A stretch of DNA of 64,000 nucleotides, from contig JABBOT010000001.1 in the NCBI GenBank assembly GCA_016165875.1, positions 41,220,252-41,284,251 of the forward strand. Direction: 5' to 3'. The notes beneath the pieces are model-generated. The model saw nothing but the letters and a program-made list of their open reading frames with translations, was not told where the DNA came from and made no database searches. How positions within the stretch are numbered: the first letter of the stretch is position 1; the number at the start of each line of letters is the position of its first letter. Made by a program: the position numbers and the translations under genes. This document shows, piece by piece, positions 10,900-23,308 of this stretch. Origin of the DNA: Acanthopleura granulata (Eukaryota > Mollusca > Polyplacophora > Chitonida > Chitonidae).

Positions 10900-11542
10900 T
10901 CACCTAATGAAAATTTTCTGAGTTTAAACATTTTAAGTACGTTGCTAGTTTGACGTTCTGGTCACGAATCTGGTGATCTGGCACAGTTTTGTCGCCAGTT
11001 GCCATCAAGTCCGAAAAAGTGCAATTTTCCCCCACGCTTGGAGGTCACCTGACACAAAAACCGCTACGGCTGTAGAGCTGAAAATGGCTGAGTGCAAAGG
11101 GCTGTGTGTGTAACTGTATGCGTGCGGAAAATAGTTGAAGTGTCTTAATAAATCCGGGAGTTGCAGTGCTCGAAAAATTGTCCAAAGGCCGATTTGCTAT
11201 GTATACACTTTGACGTCCCCATGTTATATGATGTATTTTAAATGCATTTATGACTAGGATGAAGGTACGAATATGGTAAACATGCAACCCAGCGTAGTTT
11301 GCCGTCCAGATCATGAATTTGGACTTTCTTTCCTGCCACGTATAGTTTTGCTGCAAATTGCGTTTAAAGCTGTAAAGCTCAAGATCGCCCAGTGAAAAGT
11401 GGTATACATGTTCTTTATGTGGGTTGAAAATCTTGTTTTCTTGTATTTGTCCTAACAAATACAGAGTCTACAAGGGTTCAAGATTTGAGAAAAGGGTTAT
11501 TTGCTATATCTGGCGCATATATATCCATAGGATGTGTGTACG

Positions 11543-11551
<9 letters not shown>

Positions 11552-11591
<40 letters not shown>
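11552..11591 (+). repeat. (GT)n microsatellite
   Basis: About 18 GT units after a short (AT)n tract, inside a repeat A module. Confidence 0.95.
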
Positions 11592-11598
<7 letters not shown>

Positions 11599-11900
11599 CA
11601 ATGCATCTACAATGCATTCATGTTTAGGATGAAAGTAGAAATGTTGAAAGCATGCTACCTGACGTAGTTTGACGTCCTGATCACGAATCTGGCCATAATT
11701 ATTTCCTGCGATGTATACTTTTGTCGCAAACTGCTATCAAGAGTGCGACAAGGCGCAATTTTCACGCATATCTCCATGGCACGTGAATGAAAATTGTTAC
11801 AGATGTAAAGATGGAAACCTCGTAGTGCACAGGTATGCCCATCTACTGCATATACGTCGATGTAACCAAGGGCTACAGACATGCACATACAGGCCTTATT

Positions 11901-11934
11901 GGTTTGAACCCCGGGATCGTTGTCAATGACAGCG
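11901..11934 (+). repeat. Terminal module of repeat A: B-box-like word plus hairpin
   Basis: GGTTTGAACCCCGG is close to the tRNA B box. It is followed by CGTTGTC-AAT-GACAGCG (11918-11934), a 7-bp stem with one G-T pair, then ATATTTATTATG. The same layout occurs at 14211-14241 and, in a related form, at 30864-30883. Confidence 0.6.
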
Positions 11935-11935
11935 A

Positions 11936-13270
11936 TATTTATTATGATTGTCCACAATTTTGTCCCGCGTTTCTCGAGAAACGAGGTTATGAAACTTCAG
12001 TATGCTTTAGTTACAGACCTGAAGTTTTGCACCTAGACTTGGAAACTTTGATCACGTGACTTAGCGGCCATATTCGATTTTGATAAAAACCTTCGCACAT
12101 CTTCTCTAGAACGGCTGATGCGACTAAGCTGAAATTCAGACTGTAGTTGCATACTTAGGTGCATTCAGGGTGGTAACGGAAACTTTCTGCGATGAAAATT
12201 ATACAAGCTGGCTGTTGGATGAAGCTTCATGTCATGTGACCAAAACATTCGTTTTTTTGCTAATAATTTCTGATGCAGTTTTCGAGATATGCAAATGTTG
12301 GGAAACCGCAAGTGACGTCATCAAAACCAGAAGTGGGTATATCTTCCTAACCAATGAAGCTACAGACGCAGTCTAAAGGCCTAACATCATCCCACGTCAT
12401 GTAGACAAATTTCATATAACCGGAAATGACGTCAGCAAACCGAAAGTAGTACATGTCCAAAAAATCCCCATTTTTGCAAGTTTCAAAACTGAAAAACGTC
12501 TGCGGCTAAGATGCATGGCAGAAATGAGTGAAATTTTGGCAGGTAGTAGGCCTGAGGACTGTCTTTCGTGGGTAAAAGTTTGAGTCCTTGGTCACATGAC
12601 CTATCTGCCATATTCGGTTGATAGGAAAACTTTTGAGAGACATTTTCTTTCGAATCCTCAGTTCGATTGACCTGAAATTTTGCATATGTATCAATTGTTG
12701 CCTTTGCATTATTTGGTCGGAACGACGTGAGCAAACAACCGGAACCAGTTGCGAAAACAAAAAATTTGAATTTGAATCCTCTAAACATGCTATCTGACTT
12801 AGTTTGATGTTCTGATCACGAATCTGATCTTATTTCTTTGCTACGATGTAATTTTTTTTTTGCGATCAGTGCGAAAGTGCGAAAAAGCGCAATTTCCCCC
12901 CATATTTGAATGTCACGAGACAGAAAACGGTTAAAGCTGTAAAGCTCAGAACCGCTCAGTGGAAAGTGTTCTGTATGCGTGCTGAAAAGTTTTCGAGCTG
13001 TCTTAAAAAATACAGGATGTGCAGGGCTTCAAGATTTGACAAAGGGCCGATTTACTATATTTGGCAAATTTAAGTCCATATGATATATAATGCATGTACA
13101 ATGCATTCGTGTTTAGGATGAAAGTACAAATATTGAAAGCATGCTACCCGACGTAGTTTGACGTCCTGATCACGAATTTGGCCATAATTATTTCCTGCGG
13201 TGTATACTTTTGCCGCAAATTGCTATCAGAGCACGACAAGGCACAATTTTCCCCATATCTGCACGTCATT
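11936..13270 (+). repeat. Dispersed repeat family A, copy 3
   Basis: Most complete uninterrupted copy. Order: TTTCTCGAGAAACGAGG; CACGTG (12053-12058); GCGGCCATATTC; CATTCAGGGTGGTAACG; TGTCATGTGACC; CRE 12313-12320; CRE 12427-12434; GGCCTGAGGACTGTC; CGATTGACCTGAAATTTTGC; then two 3' modules (12787-13135 and 13138-13270). No open frame spans it. Confidence 0.85.
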
Positions 13271-14245
13271 CATTATCATAATTCTCCACAAATTTGTCTC
13301 GCGTTTCTCGAGGAAACGGCAAATTGCACAGTTATGAAGCCTCATTATCTTTAAGCTACAGATCTAAAGTTTTTTGTTCCTGAAGTTTTGGAAACATTTG
13401 ATCACGCCATATTGCATTATGATGAAAACATTTAACCATCTTCTCCAGAACGATTGACGCGATTGAGCTGAAATTCAAGCTCCACTTGCACAAGGCCTAG
13501 GTGCATTCAGGGTGATAACGAGAGCTTTCTGCGTTGAACATTTTTTAAGATCGCTGTGCGGTGAAATTATCATGTGACGAAAAAACTGTTGTTTTTCAAA
13601 GTATTTTCCAAACTGTTAAAAGCTTTAGCGTCAGAAATTGTTTTATCTGATTCAATCGTTGACGCTGATTTCAAATATGCAAATTTTGGAAAACCGGAAG
13701 TCACTTCATCAAAACCGGAAGTGGGTGTATCTCCTTTACCAATGAAGTTAGAGGTGCAGCCTTAAAGCCTAACACTGTCCCAGGTAGACAAATTTTACAT
13801 AACCGGAAATGACGTCAACGAACCCGAAGTTGTTCATGCCAAAAACATATCGCCATTTTTGCAAATTTCATAATTGAAAAACTTCTACCGAAAAAATGGC
13901 CACTCAGAACTGTGTGACATTTAGGAAGGCAGTAGGACTTGGGATTGTCTTTCGTGAATAAAAGCTTGGGTGTTCTAGGTCACGCTATATTGGGTTGATA
14001 GGAAAACTTTGGGAAAAATAGGAGAGGCATTTCTTCCGAACCCTCAGTCCGATTGATCTGAAATTTTGCGTACGTGACAACTGTTGCCTTTGCATTATTT
14101 GGTCTGAAACAGAATGGAATTTGTGAGCAAATAACGGGAACCGAAAGTGATGTCATGTGAAAACCAAACTGAAAGAAATGTTACAAACACGCACATACAG
14201 GCCCTAATGCTTTGAACCCCGGAATCGCTGTCCCTGACAGCTATA
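13271..14245 (+). repeat. Dispersed repeat family A, copy 4
   Basis: Same order as copy 3 from GTTTCTCGAGGAAACGGC to the GATTGATCTGAAATTTTGCG phrase (14050). One CRE is mutated (near 13698), the other intact (13810-13817). It ends with TTTGAACCCCGGAATC and the hairpin GCTGTC-CCT-GACAGC (14227-14241). Confidence 0.85.
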
Positions 14246-15187
14246 TTATTTTTTTGTTTTTATTTTGAAAGGGACATTGCTGGGCATGAGAGCGTTGGTC
14301 ACATGTACTATGAGTATGCGTAAGTTGCATTTTGTTACAGTAGCAGATATACTATTCACATCCTTCCTAATAAATCTGTCATGTTAAATTTTAAAAAGTT
14401 TTCTGTAAAATAAAAGCTTACTAATTTCGGATGATTTGTCTTTAATCTGTACATTATAGCTTCAGTGCAGATGTGATGTACATGTAGGTCTGACTCATGT
14501 GAATGATGTGAATGAATGAATGTAACCATGCAGTCAAAATAGCTGCATGTCTGTTCTCTATATTGATGCACTCATGCTGAGGTTTTGTAGGAAAAGAGAG
14601 GCCAGATAATAATAATAATACAACAATAATGCTAAAGGGCGGATGCAAATGCAGTCACACTTATTATTTTGATTTTTCACAAGAGTGTAAACATTTCTAG
14701 TTCTCTTCATTAATATTATCTTTGTATGTATTTATTCTTAAGCATTCAATAGGTTGTCCATGGATATTTTACTGCTAACTTAATTATTCTTTTCTGATTT
14801 ACATAAACCTGTACATGCCCCCTTTCTTAGAAAGCTGATGCAATGCTACCTCAAGCACATTTTATAGTTATGGTAAATTGTATCTCTTCATTATATGTTG
14901 TCATGGAAATTTAATATGCAAGGCACATAACTGCGACTGCTTCACAAGATCGGCCCAAGTGGGAATTGTTACACTAACAATTCCAAACAGATTTGAAGCA
15001 TACAAGTCATATAATGTCTGTTTGTTCTCAAGTTCAAAGAATGTTCACATTTGGTTTTTGAAAGGCAGACTCTGATGTTGTACCAACCATTCAAAGTTAG
15101 TTAGGATCATTTGACCACTTTTGTTCACCTTTATATTAACAACTCTGGGTTAAGTCTGTGAAGTTGACGTGATGTTAACATAAGTGA
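14246..15187. other. Intergenic sequence between repeat A and a SINE
   Basis: AT-rich, with a short (AAT)n run near 14609. No gene recognised. Confidence 0.5.
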
Positions 15188-15433
15188 AATTTATTTGATT
15201 GCTGTTTTATGCCGTTCTTACTTACAGAAAGGCGGCCAGCATTATGGTTGTAGAAAACCAGGCAGAGCTCGGGGGAAACCCACTAGCATTGGCAGGTTGC
15301 TGGAGGACCTTACCACGTACGACTGGAGAGGAAGCCAGCATGAGTTGTTCTTTAACTCCCAGTGATCACATTGACGAGAGGCTCCTGGGTCATTACGCTG
15401 CACTGGAGCGCTAACCCCCTCAGGCATCGAGAC
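15188..15433 (-). mobile_element. tRNA-derived SINE, family 1
   Basis: Reads tail to head on the plus strand: ATTTGATTGCTGTTTTATGC, GGCGGCCAGCATTATGG, GGGGGAAACCCACTAG, GAGAGGAAGCCAGCATGAG, GAGAGGCTCCTGGGTCATTA. Clearly the same as copies at 19.7, 33.1, 36.8 and 41.2 kb. The tail is diverged. Confidence 0.85.
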
Positions 15434-18400
15434 CTCAACACGAGAGGAACAAACAATTCTGTGAACGTATTTACTCAATCGTCTACATGTAGTTAGACAT
15501 ACGCACTGTAATAATACTTGTGAATTACCTCATAATACAGTACACACTGGTATAGGGCTTTGGGTAATTAGTATATATAATAGGCTGTAATCCATATTTA
15601 GCTTTACGTACATTTTTTGTACATAATACATCTGTCCAGATTTGATGGCACACTGAAACTGGTTGAAATGGAAATAGAAATATTCTCTCATTTCTGTTGG
15701 CAGTGGTTAAATGATGTGAATTCCAAGGTTTTGATAGCCAATGAATAACCTGTGCCAGTTCTTTTGTTAGCCAACAAGGTAAGTGTCTGATGAGGAGTGT
15801 AGATGTAGAGTGAAAGGTTTACTCGCAGATCTGATACATGTTTGGTCAAGTTTTGAAATGATCCTGAAGCTCACAGGTTACATTGAGTACCTGAGACCTC
15901 TGATCAAGTTCAAAAACCAATGGGAAGGCAGCATATTTTATAACCCCTTGTGATGGCGCTGGTGTGAAGCAGGACCTTGGGTGATTATTACGTCAAAATT
16001 TGTTTGTAGCACAGTGCCTGCAATATTACAATGTATCGGTCACTATTGTAACGTCGCACTGTCTTAAATATGACATCATTACGATGAGCTGGGATGACGT
16101 AAATAAAATGTCAACATCCTGCTGTCCCCATGAATTAAATGCCTGCATATTTAATGAAATCCAATATTCTGAAGGTAAGAGCCACAGACATTGTCTGATT
16201 TTTATGAAATTTTATGTGCAGTTCCTGCTCTAAATATAGAACATTTAAGACTCTGAGTACATTTCCCTTTAAATGTAGGCCTCCTTGAGGATACATGTAT
16301 GACATGCTTTGTGATTATCAAAAACAGGGTTGGGGGTATTGATTGTAACTCCTTTTACTGCACTGCTTTCCAACGAGGTTACAGCCTATGATTGAGATAG
16401 TAATTAATTGTTGTGTGTTGTTTTCAGTGCGGCTTGGATGACGTTCAGATACACACAACTTACCTGAGCAAGTACTGCCGGCATGGTTCCTCACATAAGC
16501 CAAAACTGACTTAAATATAGGTAGGTGGCTATAGCTGGAGCGCCCTGAGACTGAATTATAGATTGTGCCTATTCATTGTTAATCACCTTTGAATTACTTT
16601 CTAATAGGTCAAAGTTCATGTTTGACCTCTGATGCCTGTCAAACATACTTCCAAACTTATGCTGAACTATTCAAAGCTATGCTATGTTTGATTAGGATGT
16701 GAAGTAACTCAGTCGATCGTATCGCCAACTGTTGCACGTAATTGTCACAGACACCATCTCCCACCAAAATGATGGCCGCCGTTGTATAAGTGTGATGTTT
16801 TCTGGAATGCAGCGTAAATTGTCAAATAAATTAATGTAAGAAAGCAAAGACACTAGGCAGAGAAACCCACCCACATGATATTAGCACCAGGCTGATCTGT
16901 AATTGACATCTTTGACTGACTGATGTCATTATGCTGAATTCCAAGTGAGGTATTACAGTTCATGTACCAAAGTTACTGATTTAATGTCCATGACTCACTC
17001 CAGGATTGAACCTTGGATCGACTGATCGCGAACCAGGCAAATGTTGTTTACAGTATTCCCTGCAGAATAAGGTTGGGTGAAATTTATTGAAAATTTATAA
17101 TTTTGCAAGATGTATAGGGATTTACAGGGCCAACGTATATTTAGTGAGATACCTGGGTGTAAGATGACATAGACTCTTAGCAGGATGTTGAAGCTGTGGC
17201 AAATTTGTGCTAGCTTGTTTAAAAATTTATTGGCCAGGTTTGATTTCAGTTTACATTGGTTAGTGTCTGACGTTACCAGGTCTACAAACGAATGACTCCC
17301 CATAACCCAGTAATAATTTTCTTCATCTCAATTAAAAGAAGTTTCAATTTCATTTCTACAACAGATGAAGCCATGAAATATATCATGAAACATATTTTGA
17401 TTCTACCATCGGAGAGCCAGCAACCAGGGGATGCAATCAGGCTGCAGAGTGTCATGATTGGTAATGATTCGGACAGTTAAGGTGAACTCGCAGAAAGGAA
17501 GGACAAATGCTGCAACTCCTGATGTACCAATACAAACGACTTCAGCATTTTTCAGGTGTGAAAGCTGTATATGCCACAATTATTAACACATGGCTGTCAG
17601 TTATATATTCAAGATGCAGTTTGGTTCCATTCTTTTAGATCGTTCATTTTTGTTGTTGTTCGTAAATTTTATTTGAAAAACTTTTTAGACTTTGTCACAT
17701 TGAAGGCTGGTTTGTTGTTATTTGTCTGATATCTGATGCTGTAGGTTTAAACCTTGCAGAATTGACTGAAAGTTTTTGATACTTTTCCATCATGTCATTA
17801 TGCAATAGAAGGTTACCCTCCGATGTGATAAAGCATGGCAGCTAGACTAAATGTAATTAAACTTGGTCAGTTACATTCATAGCATTAAATTATACATAGT
17901 CCCATAGTAAACTGCTACAGAATGTCACTGAAAAAACTTACACGTGCATCTGAACGAAATCAAAACAGAACGAGGCATTTTGGTCAAACAGAAAAAATTA
18001 TTAAAATTGATGTCTATGAAGATGTATTTTTAATGATTAGAATACTCTATTAACGTATATATCTATACACTGAAAAGGTGTTTACATATTGCTGTATTAT
18101 TGTGGAGAGCCCCAGGGAAAAGCATATTGTCAACTTTGATTGAATTAAAAAATTTCAGTTATATGCCATACAAGCATAAACAATTTCCCTGATCATTATC
18201 AGTTTTATTCGTAAACTGTATGTATATCTACATGAAAATTCACAATCATAACTCATATGCATAATGCTCAGATCAATATGGTATCCAGATTTGTTTTACA
18301 CATTTTAATAATTTTTCTGCTGTCAGTAAAATAATTTATACCAATACAGTATAATGGGACTATTTCAAATAATTTTGACAGTTCAATTGAAGAAAAGAAA

Positions 18401-19714
18401 ATAAAATTTAAGATTACTGCACAAAGCATATTAGAATCCGTTTTTACTTGTTAAACTAATATTCAAGCATTTACATGTAGCATGTATTCCCCTTCATTCA
18501 AACATAGTTAGACAGTGTGTAGTTATCACTTGTTACATGTTGTTATATGCATTTGATGCTAATAGATATTACCAGTTACATGGTTACTGAGTGAAAGGGT
18601 AGGAACCTATATGGGATCTGTAAGCCTCATATTGGCCGAGGCTTCACCCGAGCGCAATATGAAACTTATTGACCCAACAAACTACACTGAAAGTGTGTTT
18701 CTTGAAAAAGAAAAGAAGTTTAAATAGTAATTTCCTGTCGCGTCGAGGAGCTTTGAATTACCAAGCATGTTAACTGGGAATTATGTTACTGACATTGTTT
18801 ATTCAAGATTCTTTTGTGACCGTGTGTCGTTGGTGTCATTGTTGCGTCACATTGTAACTGTTACGTCATGGTGTTCTCCCTACTCTTGAGTCATCAGACA
18901 CATACATATCACCTGTTGCAGGGTTTAGAGATATACACGTCTACCACGTGACCACTTCAGTTCAGCAAAATGCAGAGGATTTTGTATGATGTGGAGAAAC
19001 ACGCATATTGGTCCAAAAAACCAGTAGTTGATACCTAGCATACTGATAAGCAAACTTTGATTATCATTACCACCATCATCTTGGAAGAGCTTACCCAAAG
19101 GGCTCAGGTGGAGGTGGGTCCAGGGTGGGGAGAAAGCTGCTCATTATTCATGCACCTTGTCATGATTGCTGGAAACTGCCCATCCCTGCTCGACTGAGTT
19201 ACTGCTGAACTTTTTGAAGACTGCATGTAATCATCATTGGTGCTGGATCCAGATACATATTACTTCAGGTGGAACCGTGTGCTTCATTAATTGTGATATT
19301 GCTCGGCAGATATTAATGGTTATAATGAACAGTTCTTAATTACAGAGTGTCTGTAAACATGCTTGTAATCATCAGACAGCATTATTGTAATAGGCTGTTA
19401 TATGGCATACCAACTTTTACATGTTCTTGTTTATACATTCTGTACATCGGAGTTGTAGGAGTAAATTCTTTCAAGTTTTTGTTTTCAAGATATACACATG
19501 TTCATGTAGACTACAGTATTTTAAGTACGATTTCAGTAAGATAGACGAAATGTAGAAGGATCAAAGAAGAAAACTATACTTAAGTTGAATAAAGTTGGTT
19601 TGATGCCAATGTTTGCTTCTTTCTTTTAACTGTTTAAAAACATTTTGTCGTATGTACATAAGATGTTCTATTAAATTAGCTCTACTCAGATTTCTCTCAT
19701 CAAGTAGTGAAATG
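15434..19714. other. Intergenic sequence without recognised genes
   Basis: About 4 kb of AT-rich sequence. The only structure noted is a perfect 8-bp inverted repeat TCATATTG/CAATATGA (18627-18662) around a GC-rich loop. A B-box-like GGTTCAATCC (minus strand, ~17008) has no matching A box. Confidence 0.5.
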
Positions 19715-19990
19715 GGCCCCCCGTGGCCGAGGGGATTAGCGCGCCAGTTACGACCCCATACCTCTCACCAATGCGGTCGATGTGAGTTCAAGTCCAGCTC
19801 ATGGTGTCTTCCTCTCCTCTCCTCTCCTCTTTCGCGTAATTGCGAAGGTCCACCAGTAACTTGCAGGTGGTCGTGAGTGCCCACTGGGCTCTTCCCGTTT
19901 TTTCCCTGTCATAATGCTGGCCGCCGTCGTGTAAGTGAAATATTCACTTCAGGGCATGAAACGCCAATCAAATGAATAAATGAAATAAAT
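19715..19990 (+). mobile_element. tRNA-derived SINE, family 1 (with intact head)
   Basis: The best head in the window. The A box is TGGCCGAGGGG (19724-19734) and the B box GAGTTCAAGTCC (19784-19795); the wide spacing suggests a Leu- or Ser-type tRNA ancestor. Then a (CTCTC)n stretch, the body GGTGGTCGTGAGTGCCCACT, ATAATGCTGGCCGCCGTCGT, and a tail with AAACGCCAATCAAATGAA. Confidence 0.85.
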
Positions 19991-20869
19991 TTCAGAGAGC
20001 ATCACTCAAGTAAATCACGGAAAGTGTCGATGTAAATGTAACCAGTTATGCATATTCACTGTCTAAGCGCAATTTTTTCTCATAAAAACATAACCAAGTT
20101 ATATTAAATCAGAACTGATGCATTTAACGGCCTGTTATTATTAGCATGCGGAATAAGATCACTCTGGACTATTAGGTTAAACCGCATTAATGCTAGACGA
20201 CCATAGAGGGCTGTCTCCAGACAGGGATCGTCCTGTACAAACACGGTGTCATCATCCTCGTTCTCACACTGGCTGTTTTCCCTTCATTGTTAATATCATC
20301 CTTATCTTTTTCAATCATCTTCTATGCCTGTCAGATAGTTAAAAACTGTGTATAAATATTGTTCCCTTAACAGTGCAGGTTTAAAGACTGCCATAGAAAT
20401 TTGGGAGTTTCTGGAAAACAAACCTTAGGCCTATGATGCATGGCTGGGACAAATCCTACATGTACAATTAACCTGTGAATACATTTGAGCAGCTTAAATC
20501 ATGATGTGATACAACTATTAGTTTAAGTGAGACCCACGGCATAATTCAGGATTCTCTCTTGTAGGTAACGGTACAAGCATTGCATTCTAGAAAACTGCCA
20601 ATGACAGTCTTTGTTTACTTCCAATGTTCATTTTCAAATTGCTCGTGTTACGTGATGGTCTGTAAAACGTCACCAGAACTGCTTAAGCTGTCCAATTGCA
20701 TTGAAAACCGATATGCTTGTGCAAATCTAATAGGGCTATAAAGTTTGAAATCTGTATTCAAATCGTATGGAAACCATGGAAGCTCGCTGACTATGGTCAA
20801 TTATGTCACGTAATCATGTGGTTTGGAATTTTGAAAGGAAACGTACACAGGTACATACATGCAATTTGG
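19991..20869. other. Intergenic sequence without recognised features
   Basis: No gene or repeat identified. Confidence 0.5.
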
Positions 20870-21110
20870 CGTGTTAAAGATAAATCTGGGTTATTTTTCT
20901 CTGACATATAGTTTTCCTGTAACTAAATCGGAATGAAAACTTATAATGGGCGGGTGTTTCTAATGTTTTAAGATCACACCATAGAAAATCGTTATAGCTC
21001 TAAAGCTGAAAATCAATGAGTCTTAAAGACTATAGGCCAACATAAGTGTCAAAATTGTTGAGTTATACGGCTGAATGCTAGACTTGCTGCAAATTTAGAA
21101 AATGTGTATG
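20870..21110 (+). repeat. Degenerate 3' module of repeat family A
   Basis: AATCTGGGTTATTTTTCTCT, then GATCACACCATAGAAAATCG and TATAGCTCTAAAGCTGAAAATCAATGAG mirror the order GAATCTGG...GGTCACGTGACAGAAAACCG...GCTGTAAAGCTGAAAATCGCTGAG of intact modules. Heavily diverged. Confidence 0.45.
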
Positions 21111-21448
21111 TACCATATTAATTTTGGAGAGTTTTACAGCTTCTTACTTCATGTATGTACGTTGGTGGTTGGAAAGGATTTGTGCCTTGTATTGAACTTG
21201 TGCATTGCTCAACAGGTTTAAATTCTACGGGTTGTTCACCTGAAGATCATAAGTAGTGTATGGGGGGGGGGGGGTGTTAAGTTTAAGACGTCGTGATATG
21301 TGTTCACTGTTAGTCCCAGGCATTATCCAGCACCCAACCTTGAGGCATGATCTACGCATTACACCATATACTTTCACTGCAATCGCCATCAAAGAGGACA
21401 GACCAGCGAAACGGAAACAAACCCATGGTGTCCTCTACAAGACACGAG

Positions 21449-21540
21449 CTCGAAACAAAAATAATGAATATCTTCATTTGTATACTATGCAGAGAACAGG
21501 GGAGTGCAGTCTACTACGCACACCTACCCCTATGGAGGAA
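21449..21540 (+). repeat. Inverted related sequence, left arm
   Basis: Related (roughly 70% by eye) to the reverse complement of 22099-22190. Shared words include AGGGGAGTGC / AGGGGGAGTGC and AACAAAA...TGAAT. Confidence 0.5.
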
Positions 21541-21932
21541 CCTCATCAAAGAAGTAAATTTGCAATAAAAGTAAACTTTCACCACAGAAAAATATTTAAC
21601 TAAGCAAACTGGTAAGATTTCTACACCCCACTTATGCTAAACGCACCACAGATACCATCTTACTGGCCTTGTGCTAAAATAATGCCACAGATTCGATTTG
21701 CATACTCCACAATCTAGTTAATCCTTTAAACTCCTCAGACTGTTTGTAAGGCACTTACAGCATACAGAGAGAACCCCGTGAGAAGCAAACTCATGCATTA
21801 GTCGAGTTGTGTTTTGTTCAGAATTATTTACACTGAGCGGTTGAATAATGTACATGTTGCTGTAATCAGTCTAGGGTGGTTTTCACTTCTGAGATATTTT
21901 TTATATCATTTCTTGAAAACTGTCGTTTTGTA

Positions 21933-21988
21933 GATAGATAGATAGAGAGAGAGAGAGAAAGAGAGACAGACAGACAGACAGACAGACA
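21933..21988 (+). repeat. (GATA)/(GA)/(GACA) compound microsatellite
   Basis: Runs of GATA, then GAGA, then CAGA units. Confidence 0.95.
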
Positions 21989-22098
21989 TGTAGATAGTCA
22001 CAGATTTGCTTGTCGTTATTTCCATGTGCTCGTCATGAGACATCTTTCGTTTGCAAGCCATCTGAGCGTGCAGTCCGTAGTGCATAAGGGATTAACCT

Positions 22099-22190
22099 GG
22101 AACTGCGCCACCGGGCTGTGTAAGGACAGCACTCCCCCTGTATCTCTATAGTGTACATATGAAAACATTCAATATTTTGTTTTCTATTTT
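22099..22190 (-). repeat. Inverted related sequence, right arm
   Basis: Partner of 21449-21540. In one frame each arm encodes a related peptide: ETKIMNIFICIL on the left and ENKILNVFICTL on the right, each followed by a GSAV word. Could be two copies of a coding or transposon fragment in opposite orientation. Confidence 0.5.
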
Positions 22191-22500
22191 CAACAACAGC
22201 CTCCAAGCTGGCTCCATTGTTAGTCAATATCACACTGGAACCGGTTCACATTGAAATCAAGCAACCAGGGAAGGCAAGACGGGCTTATCTAACAAAGCCT
22301 CCAAAAAACAAAGGCAAAATAAAGCTCACCTGCACTCACCAAATACCGCGTGTGCTTGTCATTGACGTTCGCGGCTATTCAAACTTTTAGAGGAGAGGGT
22401 GGGAGGGGATGGGGCTGTGTATATATGTAAGGCCTTGAAATGGGACACGTGGCGCGCGCGGTGAGAGATACATGTTATTGGTAAAGGATAAAAAGTGTGA
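22191..22500. other. Spacer between inverted arm and minisatellite mosaic
   Basis: Includes a G-rich stretch (22390-22412) and a GCGCGCGC word (22453). No gene seen. Confidence 0.4.
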
Positions 22501-23146
22501 TGATTGGTTATATAGTTAGGGTATTGCAGCATTTAAGGTATTTAAAGTATTTAGTCACTGTGGTAGTGAAGTAGACAATTATAGTGATAGTGAAGTAGAT
22601 ATTTAGTTGTTTGATGGTTAGTCTGTTTATGTTATTTAATCTTACAGTTCATAAGCCAGTTGTTTACTTTGGTATTTCGTTATATGCTTAGTTTATTTAG
22701 TTGTTTAGTATATTAAGTTCTTTACTTTGTTTAAATAGTTCATTTATTTACTTTACTTGTGATATAGTAGTTGATAAAAATAAAACACGCGTCACGATTT
22801 CTTATCGACGTGTCACGATTCCTTACCGACGTGTCGCGAGTCGTGATTTGTTACTTAATTGCCTTGATTCTGTTGCTATTTAGTTCCTTTACTTTATTTA
22901 GCTCTTTTAGTTACTTTATTTAAATAGTAGATTCATTTAGTTTATTTATGGTATAGTAATTGATAATAACATCAAGTTAAACAACTGGCTTATTTAGTTA
23001 GTTCTTTAGTTTCCTTACTTAGTTCATTAGTTTATTTAGATACATCTTTCAGTGAATTGATTTATTGTAATTTCTTATCGACGTGCCCCGATTCGCAATT
23101 TGTTTACTTAATTGCCTTGATCTGTTCATTTCAGCTAATTTACTTT

Positions 23147-23308
23147 CATTTGTTTATTTAATTGTCCTGTCTTGATTTGTTTATTTGATTGTCTTGCCCT
23201 AATTTGTTTATTTGATTGCCTGGCTTTGATTTGTTTATTTGATTGTCTTGCCCTGATTTGTTTGTTTGATTGTCTTGCCCTGGTTTGTTTAGTTGATTGC
23301 CCCGATTT
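23147..23308 (+). repeat. 27-bp minisatellite, six units
   Basis: The unit begins ATTTGTTTATTTGATTGTCT and ends TGCCCTG. It is divisible by 3, giving a false ICLFDCLAL peptide repeat on one strand and NKQIRARQS on the other. Confidence 0.9.

Larger units (their letters stand above)
10900..11935 (+). repeat. Dispersed repeat family A, about three tandem copies of the 3' module
   Basis: The module starting GTAGTTTGACGTCCTGATCA recurs at ~10943, ~11297 and ~11665 (some diverged), each followed by a GCAAATTGC core, an AATTTTCC-type word and a 3' stretch with GATGAAAGTA. The period is roughly 350-370 bp. The array ends with a B-box-like word and hairpin at 11901-11934. Confidence 0.75.

Noticed and set aside
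11918..11945. Helitron 3' end (hairpin followed by CTRR)
   Set aside because: A hairpin is present but no CTRR end at the right distance, and no TC 5' end could be paired with it.
19724..19795. A functional tRNA gene
   Set aside because: A and B boxes are present but the stems do not pair and the sequence runs into a SINE body with a shared tail. The tRNA-like sites at 25.3, 39.7 and 42.8 kb were rejected for similar reasons.
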